Shown: positions 20,290-30,232 of the stretch, one piece after another
Numbering within the stretch: position 1 is the first letter of the stretch
How the letters are laid out: every line of letters starts with the position of its first letter
Source: Diphasiastrum complanatum
Taxonomy: Eukaryota > Streptophyta > Lycopodiopsida > Lycopodiales > Lycopodiaceae
Assembly (NCBI GenBank): GCA_029204225.1
Contig: CM055094.1
Span: 62,386,442 to 62,450,441 of the forward strand
Length of the DNA stretch: 64,000 bases
Direction of reading: 5' to 3'
Notes under the pieces: generated by a model
The model's input: only the letters and a program-made list of their open reading frames with translations
Databases searched by the model: none
Told to the model about the DNA's origin: nothing
Program-made: the position numbers and the translations under genes

Positions 20290-22165
20290 AAGTGGCTTCT
20301 GATGGACTTCTGGTTTAGCTTGAGTTAACTTTTGCACTAATATTTCTTTTGCTTTTGGCACCAACTTCAAGAACTCTCCCAACAAAATATTGATTTTACT
20401 AGACAAAATATTCATGAGCACTTCTGTTTGATGTGCTTCCAGTTCAGTCATCATGAAGGGCTTCATGATTATGCAGTTGAGCATTCATATCTGTACGTGA
20501 ATTTTTTGGTGACTGCAATGGTGAAGAACGAGCTTCGGATGTTGCTTTAGCAGCTTCAATCTTCTCTTCTTCTTGCAGATGTTTAATCCACTGTCTCATA
20601 TCCTGATATCTTCTTTTTTCTGTCTGAAGATTTGGATAGACTCCAGATGTTGTTGGTATTTCAGTTATTGGTATAGAATCAGCAGGTACTGGATCTGCTA
20701 TAGGTTCTTTTTGCTTCTGTGCTCTGGTGATCACCATCAAGGGTACACTTGATTTATTCTGAGCTACTGGTCTTTGCTTGATTGTTATCAAATTTATAGG
20801 AGTTGTAGCTGGTGGTGGCTTCGGTCTTGCTAGACATTCCTTATAGCAATGCCCATAACCACAGTCACGACAAAATGGTACAAATTTTTCTTTATTTGGA
20901 CATTCTACAATTCTGTGATTTTCTACACATGCAAATCATCCAAGTGGTGCTCTGGTCCAGTTTCTAGATGCTTGTTGTTGCACGGCAACATAAATAGCAT
21001 ATTGTTTTGAAGATCCACCTTCTTGATCATTACCATAGCTCCATTGCTCGACACTTCTGTAAGGTTCTGGTTCCATCAAATTGGCAAGAGGAGCGGGGTG
21101 CTTTGGTGGGGTAGGTAAGGCTAACCGTTCGGGGTATCCAAGAGTAGATTGACGAGGTCTAGCTATCATATTTCCTCCATAATGTGGTTCTTAATATCCC
21201 ATCTGGGCATACTGTTGCTGAATTATCCGAGGATTGAAGTTGCAAAAAGTAGTCTCATGATCAAGCGAATTACACAAATGGCATGTACTGATTTTCATTC
21301 GTTTTTTCAATTGAGGACACTCATTCACTGTGTGATTTCTTGTACAAACAGAACACCAGACATTTTCCCTGGTAGGAAAAGTTTTTGTAAACTTCTCAGG
21401 TTCCTTGTTTGCTTGTCCATGGAAATCTTCCAATGCTTTGATCTTCTCATCAAATTGAAACTGCAACTTTCACATCTGTTTCTGCTGGTTCTTTCCGAGT
21501 TTTTCGAACTCATTGAGCATCATTTCTATAGTAGTGTTGACATTCGTTGATGCAATAGTGGTGGATGTCATAGTGGTCTGTCCTGTTGTATAAGACAATA
21601 TATTGATATTCAGCTCATTGTCTGAATCACCATCTTCCTCCCAAATTGCATCATCCATAGCATTTTGCAAAATTGCGTATTCATTATGGCGTTTCAGCTC
21701 ACGTCTAATCCTTTAGATAATCCTGACAAAAATCACATAATTATGGCATTTTTATTAATCAGTTCAGGTTCGCACTCAGATCTGAGGCAGTTTACCCATT
21801 TATTGTAATCTCGAATCATTTCTCGCTTTCCCATTTTAATTTTAGTTAAAAGTAGGAAAGGGTCTTATATAAACTTCTAAGGTTTGAATCGTGTGATAAG
21901 GGCTCGTTTAGTAGTCTCCCAATCTGTACGTTCAGTTTCATCTTTATTATAGTACCAATCTTGTGCTGCACCTGTTAAGGCCATAGAAAAAATCTTAATT
22001 TTTATCCTGGAGAAAAACTTCGCCATAGACTTCACAAGGCTCAGAATAGATCTATAGAAATCTAACTAGATTTGTTAATCCATTGTATTTGGATAGATCC
22101 AAATGGGGTGCTCTCCTAACAATGATTGGATTGACTTCTTGAGGAGCACCTCCAGGGGCAGCCAT
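20290..22165 (-). pseudogene. gypsy gag with several CCHC knuckles, multiple nonsense codons
   Basis: ATG at 22163-22165 begins MAAPGGAPQEVNP, and open pieces at 21470-21670, 21191-21466, 20936-21169 and 20444-20791 are all in this one frame, separated by single stops. The middle holds zinc-knuckle-like motifs CSVCTRNHTVNEC and CHLCNSLDHETTFC, with a third, CRDCGYGHCYKEC, near 20850. A Gln/Pro-rich tail leads into the protease. The retained frame over ~1.9 kb shows the decay was mostly by substitutions. The family role is particle formation and RNA binding. Confidence 0.82.
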
Positions 22166-23364
22166 CTTTATAGATTAAATCAAACAAACAATGAGATTGG
22201 ATCTAGATTTTCAATCAAAACTATCTTAGATCAGATCTACTAGATCTCTTCCACTTGACAAGAATCAGATTCCTATATCGTGAAAAAGATTTCAAAAATC
22301 AACCAATCGATACTGTTCGAAAATGAAAAAATTCTCAGAATCAAAATCAGACTGTATCAGATTTGACCCAAATTTGACAGAGACTTGATCTGAAAAATCA
22401 GACCCTAAAAATAGAATTGGTGAAGGTTACCTAGGCGAAGGTTGACTCGACGAAGGTTTAGCAGTGTTATTTTTTTTAAAAAAATCTTTAATCAGATTTT
22501 TTCTGACAAATTCTAAGGAAATAACCTTTGCCAAACTCTAAGACTCCGAATCTGACACAGATAAAGCTAGGGTAGAATTGGCGAAGGTTCTTGACACACA
22601 AAAACACGTTTCTATAGTTTGACAAGGGTAAAAATAGAGATTTTCTATGATCTGGATAGAATAAATGTTTGTTGAATTCAAAAATAATAAATTACTATAA
22701 TTAGAATAATCTGAAAACTTGACAAAGGTTCTGGCGAAGAATCAAGAGTGATACTGGTATTTTTACATAAAAGTATCTTTTTTGACAAAAATATGACAAT
22801 ATGACAACTGATCCTCTGAGAAACCTTCTATTTCTGATATAATTCTTCGTTGACCTACAGTAGATAGATCTGAATCACACTTATGCATAGTGAATCGGAC
22901 GAAGGTTTTTTTTTTTGTATTTTTAGGGTTTTGGTGATTTTTTGATGTTTTTTGATGGTTTTTTTGATGTTTCTGGAAATCTACTGAGAAGGATTGTTCA
23001 CCCTTCAAACTGAAGGTTCTGTGAACGGAAGGTGCTTGCAACTCGGCGAACATTTCCAAAAAGAGGATAAAAAATTATCAGCTTTGATGATGATTTTTTT
23101 TTACCAAAATCTGGTAGATTTGACCGATTTTTGTTGTTTTTTTCTGATATCTCAGATCCAAATGGATCTTAAAATAGGTGATTTGAGTAGCTTTTCTTGT
23201 TCCAAAATTAGATTAGATTCAAACAAGCAAATCCACTCAAATCAAGCAAAATCACTCCCAAACTAATGCTACATGCAGATTTAACACTATTCATGTCACG
23301 ACAAGATGTCTAAGGCAAGCTAACCATCCAACAAACATGCTGCAAACTGAAAAATTGGCGTAGC
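22166..23364 (-). other. gypsy element leader, non-coding
   Basis: About 1.2 kb lies between the primer site and the gag ATG, AT-rich with many T or A runs. The words GACGAAGGTT/GGCGAAGGTT recur roughly every 40-160 bases (near 22430, 22445, 22580, 22730 and 22895), a loose repeat. The 98-codon frame at 22763-23059 has Lys/Asn/His low complexity and no recognisable domain. Long leaders are usual in Athila/Tat-type elements. Confidence 0.6.
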
Positions 23365-23382
23365 TCCCCGACAACGGTGCCA
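23365..23382 (-). other. primer-binding site for tRNA-Asp
   Basis: The minus strand reads TGGCACCGTTGTCGGGGA, one or two changes from the tRNA-Asp complement TGGCGCCGTTGCCGGGGA used by Athila-type gypsy elements. This identifies the element class and the position of the LTR end. Confidence 0.9.
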
Positions 23383-23548
23383 AAATTTTAGTGGATTTCT
23401 TTCCTTGCCTATCATCAATCCAAGATCTGATCAATCTAGCATCAAGGAGATGAAGTTAGTTGTCATGCATAGATTCGTTCCCATGAGAGCGATAACATAG
23501 TTCAGATTTCAGCATGAAGCCAGAGAACTCAAAAATGGGTGAAGAGAG
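23383..23548 (-). repeat. gypsy 5' LTR, terminal fragment
   Basis: Next to the primer site the plus strand reads AAATTTTAGTGGATTTC, so the LTR probably ends at about 23392 with CCA on the minus strand. About 150 bases of LTR-like sequence follow before the copia integrase fragment starts at 23549. The rest of the LTR has been lost at that junction. Confidence 0.55.
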
Positions 23549-24165
23549 TCAATGGCACTTTACCAAGCAAGACATCATGGAGCAATTATGGGGGTCAGCA
23601 TCTTGAATGCGAACAATTCGACCACCTGTGATGCATGTCTGAAGGGTAAGATGTCACACACTTCATTTGTCAAAGACTCCTATAGAACGACCAAGATTCT
23701 GGAGTTAGTGCATTCTGACATCTGTGGGCCTTTCAATGTGATCTCAGTAGGAGGCTTGAAATATTACAATACTTTCATTGATGATTATAGTAAATTTTCC
23801 AGAGTGTATTTTATTCAGAATAAATATGAACACTTGACAAATTCATAGAGTATGTGAATTGGGTAGAGAGATGCACTGGCAACAAAGTGAAGTAGATTAG
23901 GACAGATCAAGGTGGCAAATACATCTCGAATCACTTCACTGACTTCTGCAATGATCATACTATCATTCACATAAGGACCGCAACTTACACACCGTAGCAC
24001 AACGGGGTTGCAGAAAGGAAGAATAGGATCTTGATGGAAGCTGCCAGATGCATGATGGCCTACTCGAAGGCTCCAAGAGTACTGTGGGCTGAAGCAGTAG
24101 CTACAGTTGCATACATTCAGAACAGGACAGAAAAGTCTGGTATCCCTCATATGACCGCCAACCTT
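23549..24165 (+). pseudogene. copia pre-integrase and integrase fragment, copy A
   Basis: It reads TCDACLKGKMSHTSF (zinc-binding end), then integrase core ELVHSDICGPFNV, YYNTFIDDYSKFSRVYF, RTDQGGKYISNHF and HNGVAERKNRILMEAARCMM. Catalytic D, D and E positions are present, but a stop after HLTNS (23846), a frameshift, and stops at about 23893 and in the TYTP*HNG segment kill it. The fragment ends at IPHMT, where antisense chromovirus gag starts. Confidence 0.88.
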
Positions 24166-24315
24166 CCTCGGTTGGGGCTCGCTTCAAATCAAAATAATCG
24201 CCCCACTGATGCAACCACTGGTTTACAACATCAGGTGTTCTCTGAGAAGTATTTCTTGTGAAAAAAACAGGCTTAAAATCTTTGTCTTCTCGATAGGGTG
24301 GAGGTAACACATGAC
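24166..24315 (-). pseudogene. chromovirus gag fragment, copy A
   Basis: The minus strand reads PPPYREDKDFKPVFFTRNTS and TPDVVNQWLHQWGDYFDLK. The same text, better connected to its N-terminal part, occurs in copy B at 26813-27303. Here the N-terminal part is missing from its place and sits inverted at 24851-25210. Confidence 0.75.
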
Positions 24316-24583
24316 TGTAAGCATGCTATCAACTCATGCCTAACTCCCATGCATGTCCACTGCATGTAGGTACCCCTAACTCACAATAGCAAAGACCCAT
24401 GCATAGACACAATGCATGTACATCCTATCCCATACTAGGATGCAACAGACATGTCTATACTGCATGCAAGCATAGCCTAAGGTCCTACTTAGCTATTGTC
24501 CAAATTAGGCCTGGCCCCTACATCTAAGGCAGCCTCCCAATGGTGCAAACCCCCCATTAGGGCCGTAACATACCTCCCCCTTA
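24316..24583 (-). repeat. chromovirus LTR U3 part and polypurine tract, copy A
   Basis: The minus strand reads TAAGGGGGAGGTA (about 24571-24583) then TGTTACGGCC at 24570, the LTR start. The U3 text to 24316 contains several TGCATG words. The remaining R-U5 part of the LTR is not adjacent; it lies inverted at 25211-25309. Confidence 0.75.
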
Positions 24584-24850
24584 TTTTAGTTCTGTCTACA
24601 GAACTTAAAGTCCGGGAAACTCTTCCTTAGATTACCTTCTAATTCCCATGAATCCTCATCATCATAATATCCTTTCCAATGAACCAGATGCTCAATAACA
24701 TCTCGATTTCACAATCGTCTGGATCTCGTATCAAAAATCCTTTCAGGTTCTAAAGGAATCCTCTCAAATAAGTCTTCAAATGTATCTAGATTAGTAACAG
24801 AACCAACATGATCTCCCTCATGTAAACTCATCTTCAGACGAGTTACATGA
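24584..24850 (-). pseudogene. chromodomain end of chromovirus pol, copy A
   Basis: The minus strand encodes a diverged ERIPLEPERIFDTRSR then a stop, and HLVHWKGYYDDEDSWELEG with NLRKSFPDFK. This is the C-terminal chromodomain of chromoviral integrases. It is nearly the same as the copy B text at 27690-27940. The upstream connection to integrase is broken at 24850 by the inserted inverted block. Confidence 0.78.
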
Positions 24851-25309
24851 GTGCTTCCTATCATAGAGATTTGCCATACTCTCTAGTGCTCGGGGGCTAG
24901 ATCGGACGGTCTAGGATTGGTCGGGACGTTTTCATCCATGCACTCCCTTATCGTGTTCTTAACGCTCATTCTCTATTGGAGGTCTTGGGAGATGTTTTAC
25001 CAGCCCTGTGCTTAGCCCTTACCGTAATCCGCTTTTAGTGGCTGCTAGTTCATCTGCTGATGTTTCCTCTTCTATGCAAGCTCGCATGGATAGTATGGAG
25101 AAGACCATCGCAGAGATGCGAGAGATGCTTTCCTCTGTAGTTGGTGGTTATGCATCTCTTCGCAGCATGCTCCGTCTTATCCTTATCCAATTTTGTCTTC
25201 TGCGGTTCGTGGATTCATTGCATGGACAGGTAGGGGAGGGGCTTCTTTCTATATATACCCACTCCTGTGTCCATTTGATTCATTGAGAGTCTGCGACCAT
25301 TATGCTGTC
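24851..25309 (+). repeat. LTR/gag block, displaced, inverted and circularly permuted relative to copy B
   Basis: 24851-25210 is the reverse complement of 26958-27303 (leader and gag start, SMEKTIAEMREMLSS in the plus frame). 25211-25309 is the reverse complement of 27314-27412 (R-U5 part of the LTR). In copy B these two blocks stand in the order LTR then gag; here gag text comes first. The block sits inside the chromodomain/integrase junction after ACATGA, and its original place at 24315 is closed up. The TATA-like CTATATATACCC at about 25247 belongs to the LTR. Confidence 0.8.
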
Positions 25310-25847
25310 CTTGTTTCCCTCTGGTAACTCTAATCGGTAAGCTCAAGATCCAATCTTTTTCATGATTCTATAAGGTCCACTGTACCTAGCAGACAGTTTG
25401 TAATGCTTTCCAGTGCGCATTACCTTAGAATGTTTCGAAATTCTAAGATACACCCAATCTCCAACTTGAAACTCCCGAGGTGATCTTTTCAAATTAGCAA
25501 AATGTCTTACCCGATCCTGGGCACTTAGAATATTTTCACGTGCTAATTGTAACATTTCTTGCATTTTACACAAGAAATCCGCTACTTTTTTAACTAATCG
25601 ACTCAGTTTCAACCATTATCGGAGATCTAGGCTAAAATTCATACATAAGCATAAATGGGCTATATCCAGTAGCCGAATGCTTACTACTATTATAAGAAAA
25701 CTCAATTAATGGAAGATACTTTTCCCACTGAGATTGCCTAAGCGAAACATATGCATGAAGCATTTGTTCCATCGTCTGATTAGTCGTCCAAAATCGGCCT
25801 GTAAACTTAGGATCCCGATCACTAACAATGTTAGATGGAAATCCATC
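25310..25847 (-). pseudogene. chromovirus integrase C-terminal region, copy A
   Basis: 25343-25612 gives ANLKRSPREFQVGDWVYLRI and KLSARYSGPYRIMKKIGS, the post-catalytic SH3-like part of chromoviral integrase. 25632-25877 gives NIVSDRDPKFTGRFW and [20 protein letters not shown]. The stretch carrying the catalytic Glu is deleted between GRFW and TNQTMEQ. The frame ends where the copia text of copy B starts. Confidence 0.85.
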
Positions 25848-25861
25848 AAGATTCATTGTTC

Positions 25862-26812
25862 TTGGCGATGGATCCAAACATCAAGTGAATGGTATTGGTT
25901 TACTGTGGCTCAACACAAATGGCAGAGATAGACGACTCGAAGATGTTTTGTTCATGTCTACATTGTAGCAGGACTTGTTATCTGTGGCAAGAATAGCTGA
26001 TGCAGGGATGCGTGTGATGTCTTCTGACGAAGCATGCAATGTTGCTGATACTAGTACCAATACCCTGATCACTCAAGGCAGAAGAAAAGGTAATCTATAT
26101 CACCTGAAGTTACGCCTTCCTACAGATCAAGCGCATCAAACTCATGATGATTCGCCAAACACTTTGCGGCACATGAGACTATGCCATATGAACTCAATGG
26201 CACTTTACCAAGAAAGCCATCATGGAGCAATTATAGGGGCCAACATCTTGAATGCGAACAATTCGACCACCTGTGATGCATGTCTGAAGGGTAAGATGTC
26301 ACACACTTCATTTGTCAAAGACTCCTATAGAACGGCCAAGATTTTGGAGTTAGTGCATTCTGACATCTGTGGGCCTTTCAATGTGATCTCAGTAGGAGGC
26401 TTGAAATATTACATTACTTTCATTGATGATTATAGTAAATTTTCCAGAGTGTATTTTATTCAGAATAAATATGAACACTTGACAAATTCATAGAGTATGT
26501 GAATTGGGTAGAGAGATGCACTGACAACAAAGTGAAGCAGATTAGGACAGATCAAGGTGGCAAATACATCTCGAATCACTTCACTGGCTTCTGCAATGAT
26601 AATACAATCATTCACATAAGGACCGCAACTTACACACCATAGCACAACGGGGTTGCAGAAAGGAAGAATAGGATCTTGATGGAAGCTGCCAGATGCATGA
26701 TGGCCTACTCAAAGGCTCCAAGAGTACTATGGGCTGAAGCAGTAGCTACAGTTGCATACATTCAGAATAGGACAAAAAAGTCTGGCGTCCCTCACATGAC
26801 CGCCAACCTTCC
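25862..26812 (+). pseudogene. copia protease end, pre-integrase and integrase, copy B
   Basis: This starts further upstream than copy A: DGSKHQVNGIGLLWLNTN and LSVARIADAGMRVM are the end of the protease and linker, and NLYHLKLRL to RHMRLCHMNSMALYQ the pre-integrase. The integrase core then follows as in copy A (ELVHSDICGPFNV, RTDQGGKYISNHF, NGVAERKNRILMEA). The stop after HLTNS at 26491 is shared with copy A. The piece ends at VPHMT, joined to antisense chromovirus gag at about 26812. Confidence 0.88.
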
Positions 26813-27303
26813 TTGGTGTGTCCCGCTTCACATCAAAATAATCGCCCCACTGATGCAACCACTGGTTTACAGCATCAGGTGTTCTCTGAGAAGTATTTCC
26901 TGTGAAAAAAATAAACTTAAAATCTTTGCCTTCTCGGTAGGGTGGAGGTAACACATGACGAACCGTAGAAGACAAAAATGGATAAGGATAAGGCAGAGCA
27001 TGCTGCAAAAAAGATGCATAACCACAACTATAGAGGAGAGCATCTCTCGCATCTCTGCGATGGTCTTTTCCATACTATACATGTGAGCTTACATAGAAGA
27101 GGAAACATCAGCAGATGAACTAGCAGCCACTAAAAGCGGGTTACGGTCAGGGCTAAGCACAGGGCCGGTAAAACGTCTCCCAAGACCTCCAATAAGGACA
27201 CGATAAGGGAGTGCATGGACAAAACCGTCCCGACCAATCCTAGACTATCCGATCTAGCCCCCGAGAACTAGAGAGTATGGCAAATCTCTATGATAGGAAG
27301 CAC
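26813..27303 (-). pseudogene. chromovirus gag N-terminal fragment
   Basis: The minus strand reads SMEKTIAEMREMLSSI, then after a frameshift LPYPYPFLSSTVRHVLPPPY, EGKDFKFIFFTGN and NQWLHQWGDYFDVK. The short coiled-coil start and the following text resemble gag of plant chromoviruses. It lies just downstream (in element sense) of an LTR, which is right for gag. The pol on the other side of that same LTR therefore makes the order pol-LTR-gag. Confidence 0.65.
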
Positions 27304-27313
27304 TTACCAATCC

Positions 27314-27684
27314 GACAACATAACGGTCGCAGACTCTCAATGAATCAAATGGACACAGGAGTGGTTGTATATAGAGAGAAGCCTCTCCCCTACCTGTCCA
27401 TGCAATGAATCCACATGTAAGCGTGCTATCAATTCATGCCTAACTCCCATGCATGTCCACTGCATGTAGGTACCCCTAACTCACAATAGCAAAGACCCAT
27501 GCATAGGCACAATGCATGTACATCCTATCCCATACTAGGATGCAACACACATGTCTATACTGCATGCAGGCATAGCCTAAGGTCCTACTTAGCTATTGTC
27601 CAAATTAGGACTGGCCCCTACATCTAAGGCAGCCTCCCAATGGTGCAAACCCCCCATTAGGGCCGTAACATGCCTCCCCCCTTA
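27314..27684 (-). repeat. chromovirus LTR (about 357 bp) with polypurine tract
   Basis: The purine tract TAAGGGGGGAGGCA (27671-27684, minus strand) is followed by TGTTACGGCC (27670), the LTR start. The U3 carries repeated TGCATG words. A TATA-like CTATATAC on the minus strand lies near 27367-27374. The lower end is near 27314, inferred because the permuted block in copy A breaks there. I found no clear primer site beyond it. Confidence 0.7.
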
Positions 27685-27689
27685 TTTTA

Positions 27690-28016
27690 GTGCTGTCCTC
27701 AGAACTCAAAGTCCGGGAAACTCTTCCTTAGGTTACCTTCTAATTCCCATGAATACTCATGGTCTGAATATCCTTTCCAATGAACCAAATGCTCAATAAC
27801 ATCTCGATTTCACAATCGCTTGGATCTCGTATCAAGAATATTTTCAGGTTCTAAAGGAATCCTCTCAGATAAGTCTTCAAATGTATCTAGATTAGTACCA
27901 GAACCAACATGATCTCCCTCATGTAAACTCATCTTCAGACAACTTACATGAAACATAGGATGAGCCTTGTTTCCCTCTGGTAACTCTAATCGGTAAGCTA
28001 AAGATCCAATCTTTTT
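27690..28016 (-). pseudogene. chromodomain end of chromovirus pol, copy B
   Basis: YRLELPEGNKAHPMFHVSCL is the usual end of the chromoviral integrase. After a linker the chromodomain follows: PENILDTRSKRL, a TGA, then HLVHWKGYSDHEYSWELEGN and SFPDFEF. The aromatic cage-type residues (W of HWKGY and W of SWELE) are recognisable. Known role: binding histone marks to guide integration into heterochromatin. This identifies the element as a chromovirus. Confidence 0.82.
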
Positions 28017-29203
28017 TCAAGATTCTATTAGGTTCCCTGTACCTAGTAGATAGTTTGTAATGCTTCCAGTGTGCATTACCTTAGAATCTTTCGAGATTCT
28101 AAGATACACCCAATCTCCAACTTGAAACTCCCGAGGTGATCTTTTCAGATTAGCAAAATTTCTTACCCAATCTTGGGCACTTAGAACATTTTCACGTGCT
28201 AACTGTAACATTTCTTGCATTTCACACAAAAAATCCACTACTTTCTAAACTTTAATCGACTCAGTTTCAACCATTATCAGAGATCTAGGCTGAAATCCAT
28301 ACATAAGCATAAACGGACTATATCCAGTAGCCGAATGCTTACTACTATTATAAGCAAACTCAATTAATGGAAGATACTTTTCCCATTCAGATTGCCTAAG
28401 CGAAACATATGCATGATTTGTTCCATCGTCTGATTAGTCCTCTCAGTCTGACCATCGGATTTCGGATGATCAGCCAAGCGCATGCTCAAAGACGTCTCAA
28501 GATTTTCAAACACTGTCATCCAAAATCGGCCTCTAAACTTAGGATCCCGATCACTAACAATGTTAGATGGCAACCCATATAGCATGAACAAATGTTCAAC
28601 AAACACATGGGCAAAATCAGACGCTTTAATTGTAGTCTTTACCAGAATAAACATAGCCAATCTTGTTAATCGATCAACTATGATCCAAATTGCATCATTT
28701 TGTTTATTCGTCTTCGGTAAACCAACTACAAAGTCCATCGAAATACTATCCCATCATTTAGAAGGAATATCTAATGGATGTAATAGTCCATCAGCCTTTA
28801 AGCGCTCTGCTTTATTCCACTGGCACTGATCATAGCTCAATACATAAGATTCTTCGAAAGGTTTCAACTTTGGCCAAAAAAAGTCCCTTCGTACCAAATC
28901 CAGAGTATGATGTATACCTGGATGCCCAGCACAAGGTGCGTCATGACATTCAAATAAAATAATCTTTTTTAATACATCCACCCCTAGTACACACACTTTT
29001 TCCCTTCGGAACAAAATCCCATTCCGATTGGAAAAAACATCCTCTACCTTCTTATCTTTCACAACCAACTGATCACCTTGCGAATCAGTTCCTGATTGAG
29101 AGCCATTCAAAACCCTTTGCCATATAGGTCCAAAATGAGAATCTTGTTCATAAAGACCTCGAAATGAAAGATAGAAATCAGTAGAGATCTCTTTGAATGA
29201 CAA
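28017..29203 (-). pseudogene. chromovirus integrase
   Basis: One frame covers 29203 to 28364 with one stop at about 28753, and 28238-28017 continues it after a frameshift. The zinc-binding region reads HDAPCAGHPGIHHT and VLSYDQCQWNK; the first Cys of the usual CDQC pair is Tyr here. The core shows D of MDFVVGLP, D of IVSDRDPKF and E of DGQTERTNQ. The tail has SPREFQVGDWVYLRISKDSK. Missing Cys, stop and frameshift mean it is dead. Confidence 0.9.
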
Positions 29204-30232
29204 CTCATCCGACTTAAGGCATCTGCCACTTGATTTGACGATCCTTTAATATATCTCAAATAAAAGTCAAATTCTTGCATCAGCTCAGCCCATCGAGCCT
29301 TTCGACCCCTAAGGTCATTCGGATTACAGAAATACTTTAATGGTTGGTAATCTGAGCACACTATAAATTGACTACCCAATAAATAGTGCCTCCATGTCTT
29401 CAACGCATGCACAACCACAAATAGTTCTTTTTCCTAAGTTGTATATCTAGTTTGTGCATCAGACAACTTCTTACTCTCAAAAGCAACTGGCCTCCCCTCT
29501 TGTAACAAAACTGCACCAACAACATAATCACTAGCATCCACTTTAACCAAAAAAGGTTTATCCAGATCTGCTATGATCAAAACTAGTGCTGAGACAATAA
29601 GTTCCTTAAGTTTGTTAAAACTTGTATCCAATGTCTCATTCCACATGAGAGGTGGACTCGGCCTACCCTTTTGAGTAATTATCCCCTTCAACGCATTGTT
29701 GAGAGGTGCAGCAATCAACAAATAATCCAAGATGAATCTACGAAAGAAAACTGTAAACCCCAATAAAGATTTAAGTTCTCTCACTGTTTTAGGAATTGGC
29801 CATTCCAGAACTGTTTTAATCTTTTTCCGATCTATCACAATTCCCTTCCAGGATATGACATGACCCAGATATAACAGTTCTTTCTTAAAGAATTCACACT
29901 TTGACTCTTTAGCATAAAGCTTCTCCTGTCTTAAAATCCTCAAGACACTCCTAAGATGCTTCTTATGCTCTTTGATTGTTTTACTATAGATGAGTATATC
30001 ATCTAAAAACACTACAACAAACTTTCCCAGATATGGACGAAACAAGTCGTTCATCATGTGCTGGAAAGTGTGTTAACCCAAACGATAACACCAAAAATTC
30101 ATAATGACCAAATCTAGTCCTAAATCCTGTCTTAGACACATCTCCTGGATGAATTCAAATTGATAACTAGTTTGTAAGTCAATTTCAGTAAAATATCTGG
30201 CTCCACCCAAACGATCAACCAAATTGTCCATG
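29204..30232 (-). pseudogene. chromovirus reverse transcriptase and RNase H
   Basis: The reverse transcriptase keeps LVDRLGGARYFTEIDLQTSY at its cut N-terminal side and FVVVFLDDILIYSKT, with the FLDD catalytic motif, at about 30000. RNase H follows (LVKVDASDYVVGAVLLQ, KKLSDAQTRYTT, a stop where relatives have Tyr at 29434-29436, then HYLLGSQFIVCSDYQPL and ADALSRMS). A frameshift near 30065 and another near 29205 separate the parts. The N-terminal part is lost at 30232, where copia sequence on the plus strand starts. Confidence 0.92.

Larger units (their letters stand above)
16718..23545 (-). mobile_element. Athila-like gypsy element with its reverse-transcriptase region replaced by copia pol
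   Basis: On the minus strand the order is partial LTR (23545-23392), tRNA-Asp primer site, 1.2-kb leader, gag (from 22165), protease, then a copia integrase/reverse transcriptase/RNase H segment (19257-17120), then gypsy integrase (17122-16718). The gypsy reverse transcriptase and RNase H expected between protease and integrase are absent. Exactly that slot holds copia sequence in the same orientation. Either a copia fragment moved in with loss of the native segment, or recombination (for example template switching during reverse transcription) produced a mosaic. The gypsy parts carry many stops, the copia part few. Confidence 0.75.
23549..25847. repeat. compound duplication, copy A
   Basis: This segment matches 26194-28578 in order and orientation: copia integrase piece, then antisense chromovirus gag, U3, chromodomain and integrase tail. 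The copia/chromovirus join near 24165 is shared by both copies, so the compound existed before it was duplicated. The copies are offset by 2645 bases and lie almost head-to-tail. Copy A lacks a short stretch of integrase (corresponding to about 28440-28518) and has one ~450-bp block moved and inverted (24851-25309). Confidence 0.85.
26194..28578. repeat. compound duplication, copy B
   Basis: This is the partner of 23549-25847. The order copia integrase, antisense gag, LTR, chromodomain and integrase tail is unbroken here, so this arrangement is probably the older state. Pol continues beyond the duplicated part to 30232, while copy A stops, so the duplication took only part of the element. Confidence 0.85.
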
